A stretch of 64,000 nucleotides of DNA, taken from the NCBI RefSeq assembly GCF_002205645.1, contig NZ_NIOF01000001.1, forward strand, positions 1,116,001 to 1,180,000. The letters are read 5' to 3'. Positions 16,261-24,583 of the stretch are shown piece after piece. The position numbers and the translations under genes are program-made. A model generated the notes under the pieces. It was not told where the DNA came from and made no database searches. It saw only the letters and a program-made list of their open reading frames with translations. Position 1 is the first letter of the stretch; each line of letters begins with the position of its first letter. The stretch comes from Roseateles aquatilis. Lineage in GTDB: Bacteria > Pseudomonadota > Gammaproteobacteria > Burkholderiales > Burkholderiaceae_C.

Positions 16261-18102
16261 TTATCCGGGGCTTGAAACCGCGTGTTCCTGACCATCCTGC
16301 TGCAAGGCCCACATCTGCGCGTAACGCCCGCGCAGCGCCAGCAGCTCGGCATGCCGTCCGCGCTCGACGATGCGGCCCTGTTCCATCACCAGGATCTCGT
16401 GCGCATCGACCACCGTCGACAGCCGGTGCGCGATGACCAGCACCGTCTTGTCCTGCGCCGCGGCCTCCAGCTCGGCCTGGATGGCGCGCTCGTTGCGCGA
16501 GTCCAGCGCCGAGGTCGCCTCGTCGAAGATCAGGATCGGCGGGTTCTTCAGCAGCGTGCGCGCGATCGCCACGCGCTGCTTCTCGCCGCCGGAGAGCTTC
16601 AGTCCGCGCTCGCCCACCATCGTTTGATACCCCTGCGGCAGGGCGACGATGAAGTCGTGGATGTGCGCGGCGCGGGCCGCCGCCTCGATCTCTTCGGTCG
16701 AGGCCTCGGCGCGGCCGTAGCCGATGTTGTAGGCGATCGTGTCGTTGAACAGCACCGTGTCCTGCGGCACGATGCCGATCGCGCGGCGCAGGCTGTGCTG
16801 GGTGACGTCGGACAGCGCCTGCCCGTCCACCGTGACGCGGCCGGTGCCGACGTCGTAGAAGCGGTACAGCAGCCGCGCCAGCGTGCTCTTGCCGGACCCG
16901 CTCGGGCCGACCACGGCGACCTTGCGGCCCGCGGGGATCTCCAGGCTCACGCCCTTGAGGATGGGCCGCTGCGGCTCGTAGGCGAAGTGGACGTCCTCGA
17001 AACGCACCGCGGCGCCCGTCACCCGTAGCGGCAACGCGCCGGGCGCGTCGGCGACCTCGCGCTCGCGGGCGAGCAGCACGAACATCTTGTCCAGGTCGGT
17101 CAGGCTCTGCTTGATCTCGCGGTAGATCACGCCCAGGAAGTTCAGCGGGATGTAGAGCTGGATCATGAAGGCGTTGATCATGACCAGGTCGCCCAGGCTC
17201 ATGTGGCCGGCGACCACGCCCTGCGTCGCGCGCCACAGCATCGCCACCAGCGCGAACGCGATGATCAACTGCTGCCCGGTGTTGAGCAGCGACAGCGTGC
17301 GCTGCGCCTTCAGTTGCGCGCGGCGCATCTGCTCCAGGCTCTGGTCGTAGCGGGCAGCCTCGAAGTCCTCGTTGTTGAAGTACTTCACCGTCTCGTAGTT
17401 CAGCAGCGAGTCGATCGCCTTGCTGTGCGCGATCGAGTCGAGCTCGTTGAGCTGCCGCCGGAACTGCGTGCGCCACTCCGTCATCCACACGGTGAAGCCG
17501 ATGTAGAAGACCAACGCCGCGCCGGTGATCCACGCGAACAGCACGTCGAACTTCACCGCCAGCAGGGCCAGCACCATCACGACTTCGACCAGCGTGGGGA
17601 AGATGCTGTAGAGCGAATAGGAGATGAGCGCATGAACCGCGCGCGTGCCGCGCTCGATGTCGCGGGTCATGCCGCCGGTCTGGCGCTCCAGGTGGAAGCG
17701 CAGGCTCAGGTCGTGCAGATGGCGGAAGACCTGCAGCGAAATGCTGCGCGACGCGCCCTCCGTCGCCTTGGCGAAGATCAGCTCGCGCGCCTCGGTGAAC
17801 AGCGAGGTGCACAGCCGCAGCGCCCCGTAGGCGACCAGCAGGCCCACCGGCACCACCATCAGCGCCTGCGCGCCGCCGGGCGGGATGTCCAGGCTGTCGA
17901 CCAGCTTCTTCAGCAGCACCGGGACGGCGACATTGGCCATCTTGGCGCCGATCATGAAGGCCAGCGCGAAACCGACGCGCCAGCGGTAGCGCCAGAAGTA
18001 CGGCAGCAGCCGGGCGACGGTGTGCCAGTCGCCGCGCTTGTCCGGGGTGGGGGTCATGGAGGGAGTCGGCGCGGCGGTGCCGGCGAGTGTGGAACGGCGC
18101 AT
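16261..18102 (-). CDS. Atm1-type ABC exporter, fused permease and ATPase
   Basis: 613-residue half transporter of the ABCB7/Atm1/HMT1 family, which exports glutathione or metal-thiol conjugates; homodimer in the inner membrane. Six membrane helices lie in about residues 25-310, with family-like segments (SLRFHLERQTGGMTRDIERGTR, YETVKYFNNEDFEAARYD). ATPase motifs: Walker [15 protein letters not shown], signature LSGGEKQRVAIARTLL, Walker B ILIFDEATSALD, H-loop VIAHRLST. The start is uncertain: ATG 18102 is used by similarity of the MRRS start to relatives, with ATG 18057 and TTG 18144 as alternatives; none has a clear ribosome binding site. Confidence 0.88.
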   Translation of the reverse strand: MRRSTLAGTAAPTPSMTPTPDKRGDWHTVARLLPYFWRYRWRVGFALAFMIGAKMANVAVPVLLKKLVDSLDIPPGGAQALMVVPVGLLVAYGALRLCTSLFTEARELIFAKATEGASRSISLQVFRHLHDLSLRFHLERQTGGMTRDIERGTRAVHALISYSLYSIFPTLVEVVMVLALLAVKFDVLFAWITGAALVFYIGFTVWMTEWRTQFRRQLNELDSIAHSKAIDSLLNYETVKYFNNEDFEAARYDQSLEQMRRAQLKAQRTLSLLNTGQQLIIAFALVAMLWRATQGVVAGHMSLGDLVMINAFMIQLYIPLNFLGVIYREIKQSLTDLDKMFVLLAREREVADAPGALPLRVTGAAVRFEDVHFAYEPQRPILKGVSLEIPAGRKVAVVGPSGSGKSTLARLLYRFYDVGTGRVTVDGQALSDVTQHSLRRAIGIVPQDTVLFNDTIAYNIGYGRAEASTEEIEAAARAAHIHDFIVALPQGYQTMVGERGLKLSGGEKQRVAIARTLLKNPPILIFDEATSALDSRNERAIQAELEAAAQDKTVLVIAHRLSTVVDAHEILVMEQGRIVERGRHAELLALRGRYAQMWALQQDGQEHAVSSPG

Positions 18103-18170
18103 GAAGGGGATCGGTCGTGTGCTCTGGCGCGTGCTGGACGACAATCGGTCATTGTCACCTTTTGCCGATC

Positions 18171-18626
18171 ATGAGCGACTCCACCGCCTCCAATGCCCCC
18201 GCGCCCGCCGCACCGTCCGCCGCGCCCTTGACCCTGCCGCCCGAGACGATCGGTCCGCGCGAACTGGTGATGCGCGTCATGCCCATGCCGGCCGACGCGA
18301 ACGGCAACGGCGACATCTTCGGCGGCTGGATCATGGCGCAGGTCGACCTGGCCGGCTCGGTGCTGCCGCTGCGCATCTCGCGCGGCCGCGTCGCGACGGT
18401 GGCGGTCAACGAGTTCATCTTCAAGCAGCCGGTGTCCATCGGCGACCTGCTCAGCTTCTATGCGCAGGTCACCCGCATCGGCCGCACGTCGATCACGGTG
18501 CACGTCGAGGTCTTCGCGGAGCGCAACCCGGCCAATCCGCATGTGGTCAAGGTCACCGAGGCCAACCTGACCTACGTCGCGATCGATCGCGAAGGCAAGT
18601 CGCGCGCCTTCGCGCAGCAGCCCTGA
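18171..18626 (+). CDS. Acyl-CoA thioesterase, YciA-type hotdog
   Basis: Cytoplasmic hotdog-fold enzyme that hydrolyses acyl-CoA to free acid and CoA. 151 residues. The family signature is plain: MPADANGNGDIFGGWIMAQVD with the catalytic Asp region, followed by VAVNEFIFKQPVSIGDLLSFYA. An N-terminal Ala/Pro-rich stretch (about 20 residues) precedes the domain. ATG 18171 is the first start giving the usual length. It is divergent from the ABC exporter and separate from the fad operon. Confidence 0.9.
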   Translation: MSDSTASNAPAPAAPSAAPLTLPPETIGPRELVMRVMPMPADANGNGDIFGGWIMAQVDLAGSVLPLRISRGRVATVAVNEFIFKQPVSIGDLLSFYAQVTRIGRTSITVHVEVFAERNPANPHVVKVTEANLTYVAIDREGKSRAFAQQP

Positions 18627-18632
18627 GCGTCC

Positions 18633-18657
18633 CGGACGCCCGCCCGGCGGGCGTCCG
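18633..18657 (+). terminator. Hairpin after the thioesterase gene
   Basis: CGGACGCCCGC / GCGGGCGTCCG with a 3-nt loop, 6 bp beyond the stop. Strong 11-bp stem but no T-tract. Confidence 0.6.
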
Positions 18658-18713
18658 AAGGCCGGCATGCGGAAGCCCCCTGCACCAGGGTTAGTACGTA
18701 CATTCCGCAGCCA

Positions 18714-18727
18714 CCACAAATTTGTGG
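18714..18727. promoter_or_regulatory. 14-bp palindrome upstream of dctA
   Basis: CCACAAATTTGTGG, perfect palindrome 84 bp before the dctA start. About 20 bp upstream is TTAGTACGTACATTCC, containing the palindrome GTACGTAC (18694-18701). Both are AT-rich islands in a GC-rich gap (18627-18811), which suggests operator or promoter elements. The binding protein is unknown. Confidence 0.5.
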
Positions 18728-18811
18728 GTGGGATACTGATTCGCTTGGGTGGACTCCCGCGCCAGCGTCATTGCCGATGGCCGGAGCAGCCCGCTTCCGG
18801 AGTCGAATCTC

Positions 18812-20152
18812 ATGCAGAACCCCCCCTATTCCTCCGCGCCGGTGGTGCCGCTGCCGTGGTATCGGCATCTTTACGTCCAGGTGGTGGTCGCCATCGTCAT
18901 CGGCATCCTGCTGGGCCACTTCGAGCCGAAGTTCGCCGTGCAGTTGCAGCCGCTGGGCGACGCCTTCATCAAGCTGGTGAAGATGATCATCGCGCCAGTG
19001 ATCTTCCTGACGATCGTGACCGGCATCGCCAGCATGACGCAGTTGAGCAAGGTCGGCCGCGTCTTCGGCAAGGCGATGGTGTACTTCCTGTTCTTCTCCA
19101 CGCTGGCGCTGGTTGTCGGCCTGGTGGTGGCCAACGTCGTGCAGCCGGGCGCCGGCATGAACGTCAACGTGGCGGACCTGGACCAGAAGGAAGTGCACCG
19201 CTACGTCGAGAAGACGCATGACCTGACCCTGGTCGGCTTCCTGATGGACGTGATCCCGAAGTCGCTGATCGGCGCGCTGGCGGACGGCAACATCCTGCAG
19301 ACGCTGTTCGTCGCGGTGCTGTTCGGCATCTCGCTGGCGCTGGTGGGTGATCGCGGCAAGCCGGTGCTGACCTTCTTCGAGTCGCTGACCGCGCCGGTGT
19401 TCCGCATGGTCCACATCCTGATGAAGGCCGCGCCCATCGGCGCGCTGGGGGCGATGGCGTTCACCATCGGCAAGTACGGGTTGGCCTCGCTGGTCAACCT
19501 GGGCATGCTGGTGGGCAGCTTCTACCTGACCTCGCTGCTGTTCGTGCTGGTGATCCTGGGCATCGTCGCCCGGCTGTGCGGCTTCTCGATCATCCGGCTG
19601 ATCCGCTACCTGAAGGCGGAACTGCTGCTGGTGCTGGGCACGTCCTCGTCGGAATCGGCGCTGCCGTCGCTGATGGAGAAGATGGAGAAGGCGGGCTGCG
19701 AGAAAACGGTCGTCGGCCTCGTGGTGCCGACGGGGTACTCGTTCAACCTGGACGGGACCAACATCTACATGACGCTGGCGGCGCTGTTCATCGCGCAGGC
19801 AACCAACACCGAGCTCACCCTGACCCACCAGATCACGCTGCTGCTGGTGGCGATGCTGAGCTCCAAGGGCGCGGCGGGCGTGACCGGCGCGGGCTTCATC
19901 ACGCTGGCGGCGACACTGTCGGTGGTGCCCGAGGTGCCGGTGGCCGGCATGGCCCTGATCCTGGGCGTCGACCGCTTCATGTCGGAGTGCCGCTCGCTGA
20001 CCAACTTCGTCGGCAACGCGGTCGCGACCATCGTCGTCTCGAAGTGGGAAAACGCGCTGGACCATGACGCGCTGGACCTGGCGCTGTCGGGGAAGACGGT
20101 GGATCCGGAGGATCTGCCGGTGCGGGTGGCGGGCGACGCTGAGCGGGCGTGA
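18812..20152 (+). CDS. dctA: C4-dicarboxylate:proton/sodium symporter DctA
   Basis: Inner membrane importer of succinate, fumarate, malate and usually orotate and aspartate. 446 residues, eight helices plus re-entrant loops of the DAACS fold. Motifs seen: [20 protein letters not shown], the serine-rich re-entrant loop [45 protein letters not shown] and the substrate-site helix [18 protein letters not shown]. The ATG at 18812 has GGAG 9 nt upstream. Monocistronic; no adjacent dctBD two-component genes, so control is likely through the palindromes upstream. Confidence 0.95.
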   Translation: MQNPPYSSAPVVPLPWYRHLYVQVVVAIVIGILLGHFEPKFAVQLQPLGDAFIKLVKMIIAPVIFLTIVTGIASMTQLSKVGRVFGKAMVYFLFFSTLALVVGLVVANVVQPGAGMNVNVADLDQKEVHRYVEKTHDLTLVGFLMDVIPKSLIGALADGNILQTLFVAVLFGISLALVGDRGKPVLTFFESLTAPVFRMVHILMKAAPIGALGAMAFTIGKYGLASLVNLGMLVGSFYLTSLLFVLVILGIVARLCGFSIIRLIRYLKAELLLVLGTSSSESALPSLMEKMEKAGCEKTVVGLVVPTGYSFNLDGTNIYMTLAALFIAQATNTELTLTHQITLLLVAMLSSKGAAGVTGAGFITLAATLSVVPEVPVAGMALILGVDRFMSECRSLTNFVGNAVATIVVSKWENALDHDALDLALSGKTVDPEDLPVRVAGDAERA

Positions 20153-20159
20153 TCAGCGG

Positions 20160-20867
20160 TCAAGCGGGGAGCCTGATTCGCGGTTTGTTTGCACGCCTTC
20201 TGCGGATGGCGTCGTCGAGTTCCAGCTCGGCTTCTTTCAGCTCTTCGTCTGACAACGCTGCGACGTCAGCCTCGTTGGGGAGGAACCAGCCCATCACGCA
20301 GCTCGGCTCCCTCAACGCGATCTGCACGTGGGTGTCACGTCTGAACTCCGTCCCCTCCACGAGCAAGTCGCCCTGATAGAACGCCGCTCGAACCGCTTGG
20401 TAGGGCGGTAGTCCCCGCTGCTCCCTCAGCTCGTGGATCAGATTGAGCACGGCACAGTCCAGCGATCGAAGCAGCATGGTGCGATCCGCCAAGTGCGCGG
20501 GCCGATTGAATGGCATCGGACGCACTTGCGTTGCTCGCAGATCCCTCAGGCTGTCGAAGGCTGTCAAGTAGGTCTGCAGGCCACGCCTCGTGGTCAGGTC
20601 CAACCATCTGGACACACAGAGCACGGCGCCCACCACCGCAGGTCTCACGATCGGTTGTGCGGCGTACAGCGCAGTAGGCTTGTCCCGTGCGGCGATCGCG
20701 AAGTCCATCGCCCGTCGCCAATCGTTCTGAAAAAAGTACACGCCGCTGCCCAGCCAGTCATAGTGATTCTTCGAAGGTCGAAGTGCCCGGAGACTTCCTT
20801 TGACAAGCTTGTCGCGCACGGTGATGTCACAGCCGTGATAGGCGATCACCAAAGATCCGTCGGTCAT
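20160..20867 (-). CDS. PARP-like ADP-ribosyltransferase-fold protein, probable toxin or effector
   Basis: 235 residues, no annotated function that I recognise. The N-terminus matches the active-site layout of PARP-type ADP-ribosyltransferases: YHG (H11) as in PARP HGS, a short linker, then LGSGVYFFQNDWRRAMDFA (Y44), closely like PARP GKGIYFA...A..YA. A late THVQIAL stretch (Q182) could supply the third catalytic position, which is E in PARPs. If active, it would transfer ADP-ribose from NAD+ to a macromolecule. It overlaps the 75-residue upstream gene by ATGA. Visibly lower GC than its neighbours, suggesting acquisition. Fold assignment is by eye; activity is inferred. Confidence 0.55.
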   Translation of the reverse strand: MTDGSLVIAYHGCDITVRDKLVKGSLRALRPSKNHYDWLGSGVYFFQNDWRRAMDFAIAARDKPTALYAAQPIVRPAVVGAVLCVSRWLDLTTRRGLQTYLTAFDSLRDLRATQVRPMPFNRPAHLADRTMLLRSLDCAVLNLIHELREQRGLPPYQAVRAAFYQGDLLVEGTEFRRDTHVQIALREPSCVMGWFLPNEADVAALSDEELKEAELELDDAIRRRRANKPRIRLPA

Positions 20868-21091
20868 CTGTACGGCTTCCTCAAGTTCCCCTTGGGCGTG
20901 TAGATGCCTGCTTTCACGGCAGCCTCAAAGGCCTCTTGAGGACTGATGGGGCCGCCCAGATCATCTGGGTAGGGCGTCACCGTGCCGCATTTCCACGCCC
21001 AACTCGGCTCGGTCGACAGGGGCGCTGCACCGCTCGCTCCAACGTGGCGGTCGGCTGGCGGCGCGAGCCGTTGAGAAGTCTTCTTCGCCAT
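20864..21091 (-). CDS. Small 75-residue partner of the ADP-ribosyltransferase-like protein
   Basis: No family recognised. Basic N-terminus (MAKKTSQR), a Pro/Ser/Ala-rich middle, and a C-terminal helix and tail SPQEAFEAAVKAGIYTPKG...YR. No obvious helix-turn-helix. The ATG at 21091 has GGTGAG about 7 nt upstream; longer readings in this frame run into the next terminator and are rejected. Its TGA overlaps the next gene's ATG (ATGA), the arrangement of a toxin-antitoxin or effector-immunity pair with the small gene first. That role is inference from layout only. Confidence 0.55.
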   Translation of the reverse strand: MAKKTSQRLAPPADRHVGASGAAPLSTEPSWAWKCGTVTPYPDDLGGPISPQEAFEAAVKAGIYTPKGNLRKPYR

Positions 21092-21267
21092 GAAATCACT
21101 CACCCCATCAACAACGATGGCCCCATGATTCCAGCCCGCGTCGTCGAACCCAATGACCCGTTCCAGTAGGGCTGCATGCAGCTTCCACCTGGACGTGTGG
21201 CGGCGCTCCGCGACTCGCGTCGTGGTCCATTGAATCCGCCCTCGCGCCTGCCGAATGCGCGTCTCAA

Positions 21268-21300
21268 TGCAAAGAGGGCGCCCGCGGCGCCCTCTTTGCA
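21268..21300 (-). terminator. Strong terminator at the end of the fad operon
   Basis: Perfect 15-bp stem TGCAAAGAGGGCGCC / GGCGCCCTCTTTGCA with a 3-nt loop. It is 32 bp past the enoyl-CoA hydratase stop. The stem's own A/T ends provide a short T run on either strand. It also insulates the downstream ADP-ribosyltransferase module, whose promoter must be in 21092-21267. Confidence 0.85.
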
Positions 21301-21332
21301 TCGTTCGGAGTCGTTCCGACTCGCCCGGTCGA

Positions 21333-22094
21333 TCAGAACTTCGAGAAGTCCGGCTGCCGCTTCTGGAAGAAGGCCTGGAAGGCCTCGACGGCCTCGGGGC
21401 TGCGCAGCCGGGCGCCGAAGATCTCGGCTTCCGTCTTGATCGTCTCCAGCAGCTCGTCCTGCGTCGCGCGGCGCATCAGCTTCTTGCTCTCGCGCACGGC
21501 GCTGGGCGCCAGCTTGTTGAAGCGCTCCGCGGTGCGGCGCGCCTGGGCCACCACCTCGGCGGCCGGCAGCACGGCATTGGCCAGGCCGCATTCCACCGCC
21601 TGCTCGCCGGTGAACGGATCACCCAGCAGCAGCTTCTCGGCGGCGCGGCGCTGGCCCATCAGACGCGGCACGATCAGGCTGGAGCCGAACTCCGGCACCA
21701 GCCCCAGGCTCACGAACGGCATCGCCAGGCGGGCGTCGTCGGCCACGTAGACGAAGTCGCAGTGCAGCAGCATCGTCGTGCCGATGCCGATCGCCGCGCC
21801 GTTCACCGCCGCCACGATGGGCTTGTCGCAGCCGATCATCGCGCGCATGAACTGGAACACCGGCGCGTCCTCGTCCCGCGGCGGGCTGCCCATGAAGTCC
21901 TCAATGTCGTTGCCCGACGTGAAGATCGAGGGCTGGCCCTGGATCAACACCGCGCGCACCGCGTTGTCGGCGTTGGCGGCCACCAGCGTGTCGGCCATCT
22001 CCTGGTACATCGCGCGGGTCAGCGCGTTCTTCTTTTCCGGACGTGCGATCTCGAGGGTCTGCACGCCGTTGACGATGGCGGTCTTGATGCTCAT
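21333..22094 (-). CDS. Enoyl-CoA hydratase/isomerase family protein
   Basis: 253-residue crotonase-fold enzyme, last gene of the beta-oxidation operon. Seen: IARPEKKNALTRAMYQEM near the N-terminus, the oxyanion-hole segments SGNDIEDF and AAVNGAAIGIGTTMLLHCDFVY, and VSLGLVPEFGSSLIVPR, where the catalytic Glu of hydratases would fall. Hydrates trans-2-enoyl-CoA or isomerises double bonds; it may serve unsaturated substrates since the FadB-like protein in the same operon already has a hydratase domain. GAGGAG lies 8 nt before the ATG at 22094. Confidence 0.88.
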   Translation of the reverse strand: MSIKTAIVNGVQTLEIARPEKKNALTRAMYQEMADTLVAANADNAVRAVLIQGQPSIFTSGNDIEDFMGSPPRDEDAPVFQFMRAMIGCDKPIVAAVNGAAIGIGTTMLLHCDFVYVADDARLAMPFVSLGLVPEFGSSLIVPRLMGQRRAAEKLLLGDPFTGEQAVECGLANAVLPAAEVVAQARRTAERFNKLAPSAVRESKKLMRRATQDELLETIKTEAEIFGARLRSPEAVEAFQAFFQKRQPDFSKF

Positions 22095-22176
22095 GGAGTT
22101 GTCTCCTCGGTAAAACTGGGTCGAATGCGTCTGACGCAACTGGGGCGTCCGGGGCGTCAGATGCGAATGGCCGCGA

Positions 22177-23031
22177 TCATGCCAGCCAGTTGCTCACCTG
22201 CGGCCACAGGCTGCGCTGGAAACGGTCGCGGAAGAAACCGAAATGGCCGATGCGGCGCTCGCCGATGTCCTTGGGCGCGATGCGGCGCATCTCCGGCCGC
22301 GCGCCGGCGTAGAAGCCGTGCAGCGATTCGGTGTTGCGACGGGACATGAACTCGTCGTCGGTGAACGCCAGCGACAGCATCGGCGCCGTCAATCCCGCGT
22401 ACTGCGCGCGCAGCGCGTCACCGCCCTCGCCCATCATGTACTCGCGGTCCAGGCACCAGCGTCGCCATTGCGCCATCACGCCGCGCGGCAGGTCGCCGAC
22501 CTTGCGCAGTTTGCGGCCCGGGAAGTAGCCGAACACCGGCAGCGCCAGCGGGACCACGACATACCAGAGCCACCAGACATAGCGCCGCAGCCCGGCCGAG
22601 TTCTCGCGCCAATAGCCGCTGCCGCAACCGATCGTCACGGCGCGGGACACACGCGCGCGGTTGGGAAGCATGCCCAGGATCTGGCCGCCGAGGCTGTGGC
22701 CCAGCCAATGGATCTCGCGCCGGTCGCCCAGCAGGCGGTCCAGATGCGCCAGCGCCGCGGCGGCGTCGCGCTCGGCCCAGGTGTGGATGTCGGCGTCCAG
22801 GCCGCGCAGCGAGCGCTTCAACGCGGCCGGCCGGGACGCGCCCATGCCGCGGTAGTCGAAGCTCAACACCAGCCAGCCCTGACTGGCCATCCAGTCGGCG
22901 AAGGCGGCGTAGTAGCGCTGCTCGACACCCATCGCCGGCGCGATCAGCAAGCCGGCCTTCGCGGTCGCGGGGTCTCCGTGGAGATGGCCCTGGAGCTCGA
23001 ATCCGTCTTCCGCTCGGAAACTGATCATCAC
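22177..23031 (-). CDS. Alpha/beta hydrolase (COG4757-like)
   Basis: 284-residue predicted serine hydrolase. Oxyanion/nucleophile elbow IHWLGHSLGGQILG (GHSLG, Ser about 113), an upstream HGDPATAKAGLLIAPAMGV strand-loop, SFDYRGMGAS, and a late GHFGFFRD supplying the catalytic His. Substrate unknown; its position between thiolase and enoyl-CoA hydratase suggests an ester or thioester linked to lipid breakdown. GGAGA precedes the ATG by 5 nt. Confidence 0.8.
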   Translation of the reverse strand: MMISFRAEDGFELQGHLHGDPATAKAGLLIAPAMGVEQRYYAAFADWMASQGWLVLSFDYRGMGASRPAALKRSLRGLDADIHTWAERDAAAALAHLDRLLGDRREIHWLGHSLGGQILGMLPNRARVSRAVTIGCGSGYWRENSAGLRRYVWWLWYVVVPLALPVFGYFPGRKLRKVGDLPRGVMAQWRRWCLDREYMMGEGGDALRAQYAGLTAPMLSLAFTDDEFMSRRNTESLHGFYAGARPEMRRIAPKDIGERRIGHFGFFRDRFQRSLWPQVSNWLA

Positions 23032-23079
23032 GATCTCCTGGTGACCGGCATCGCCACTTGCGGTTGGCGTGGGGTCATT

Positions 23080-23169
23080 GACCCCGGCAAGTCCCGTGGA
23101 CTACCCGGACCCACTGCGGCCAGCCCAGCGCCTTCCGGCCCCGGCGAGTCCCATGGACTGCCAGGACCG
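23080..23169. repeat. Two imperfect 33-bp direct repeats
   Basis: Copies at 23080-23112 and 23137-23169, sharing the pattern G-CCCCGGC-AGTCCC-TGGACT-CC-GGACC with about six mismatches. They fill the gap between the alpha/beta hydrolase start and the thiolase stop. Function unknown; may be a dispersed intergenic element. Confidence 0.6.
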
Positions 23170-23190
23170 TACTTCGGAGCGTCGTGCTTG

Positions 23191-24405
<1,215 letters not shown>

Positions 24406-24504
24406 TTCTGATCCTTTCAACGATCAGCGGAAATCTTGAATTCGAGGCAGCGATGTCTCGGGGCGTAGCGAGCGGAGGCCAGGCCAGGCGGTCGAAGCGC
24501 AGGA

Positions 24505-24538
24505 ACCGGAACGTACTTCCTGTACGTGAGGATTCCGG
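24505..24538. repeat. Intergenic hairpin, possible REP-like element
   Basis: CCGGAACGTAC ... GTACGT-GAGGA-TTCCGG forms a bulged stem with a TTCCT loop inside the 178-bp gap between the fadB-like gene and fadA. From my recollection, similar CGTACTTCC-GTACG hairpins recur between genes in this bacterial group; not verified. Confidence 0.5.
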
Positions 24539-24583
24539 GCAGTCGACCAACGACGCATGGCGTTCGCGCAGTAGCCCCCGCTC

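Noticed and set aside
20894-21301. A longer version of the 75-residue gene starting at 21301
   Set aside because: It would begin inside the fad operon terminator hairpin and its extra residues are Arg-rich with no resemblance to a domain; the internal ATG at 21091 has a ribosome binding site.
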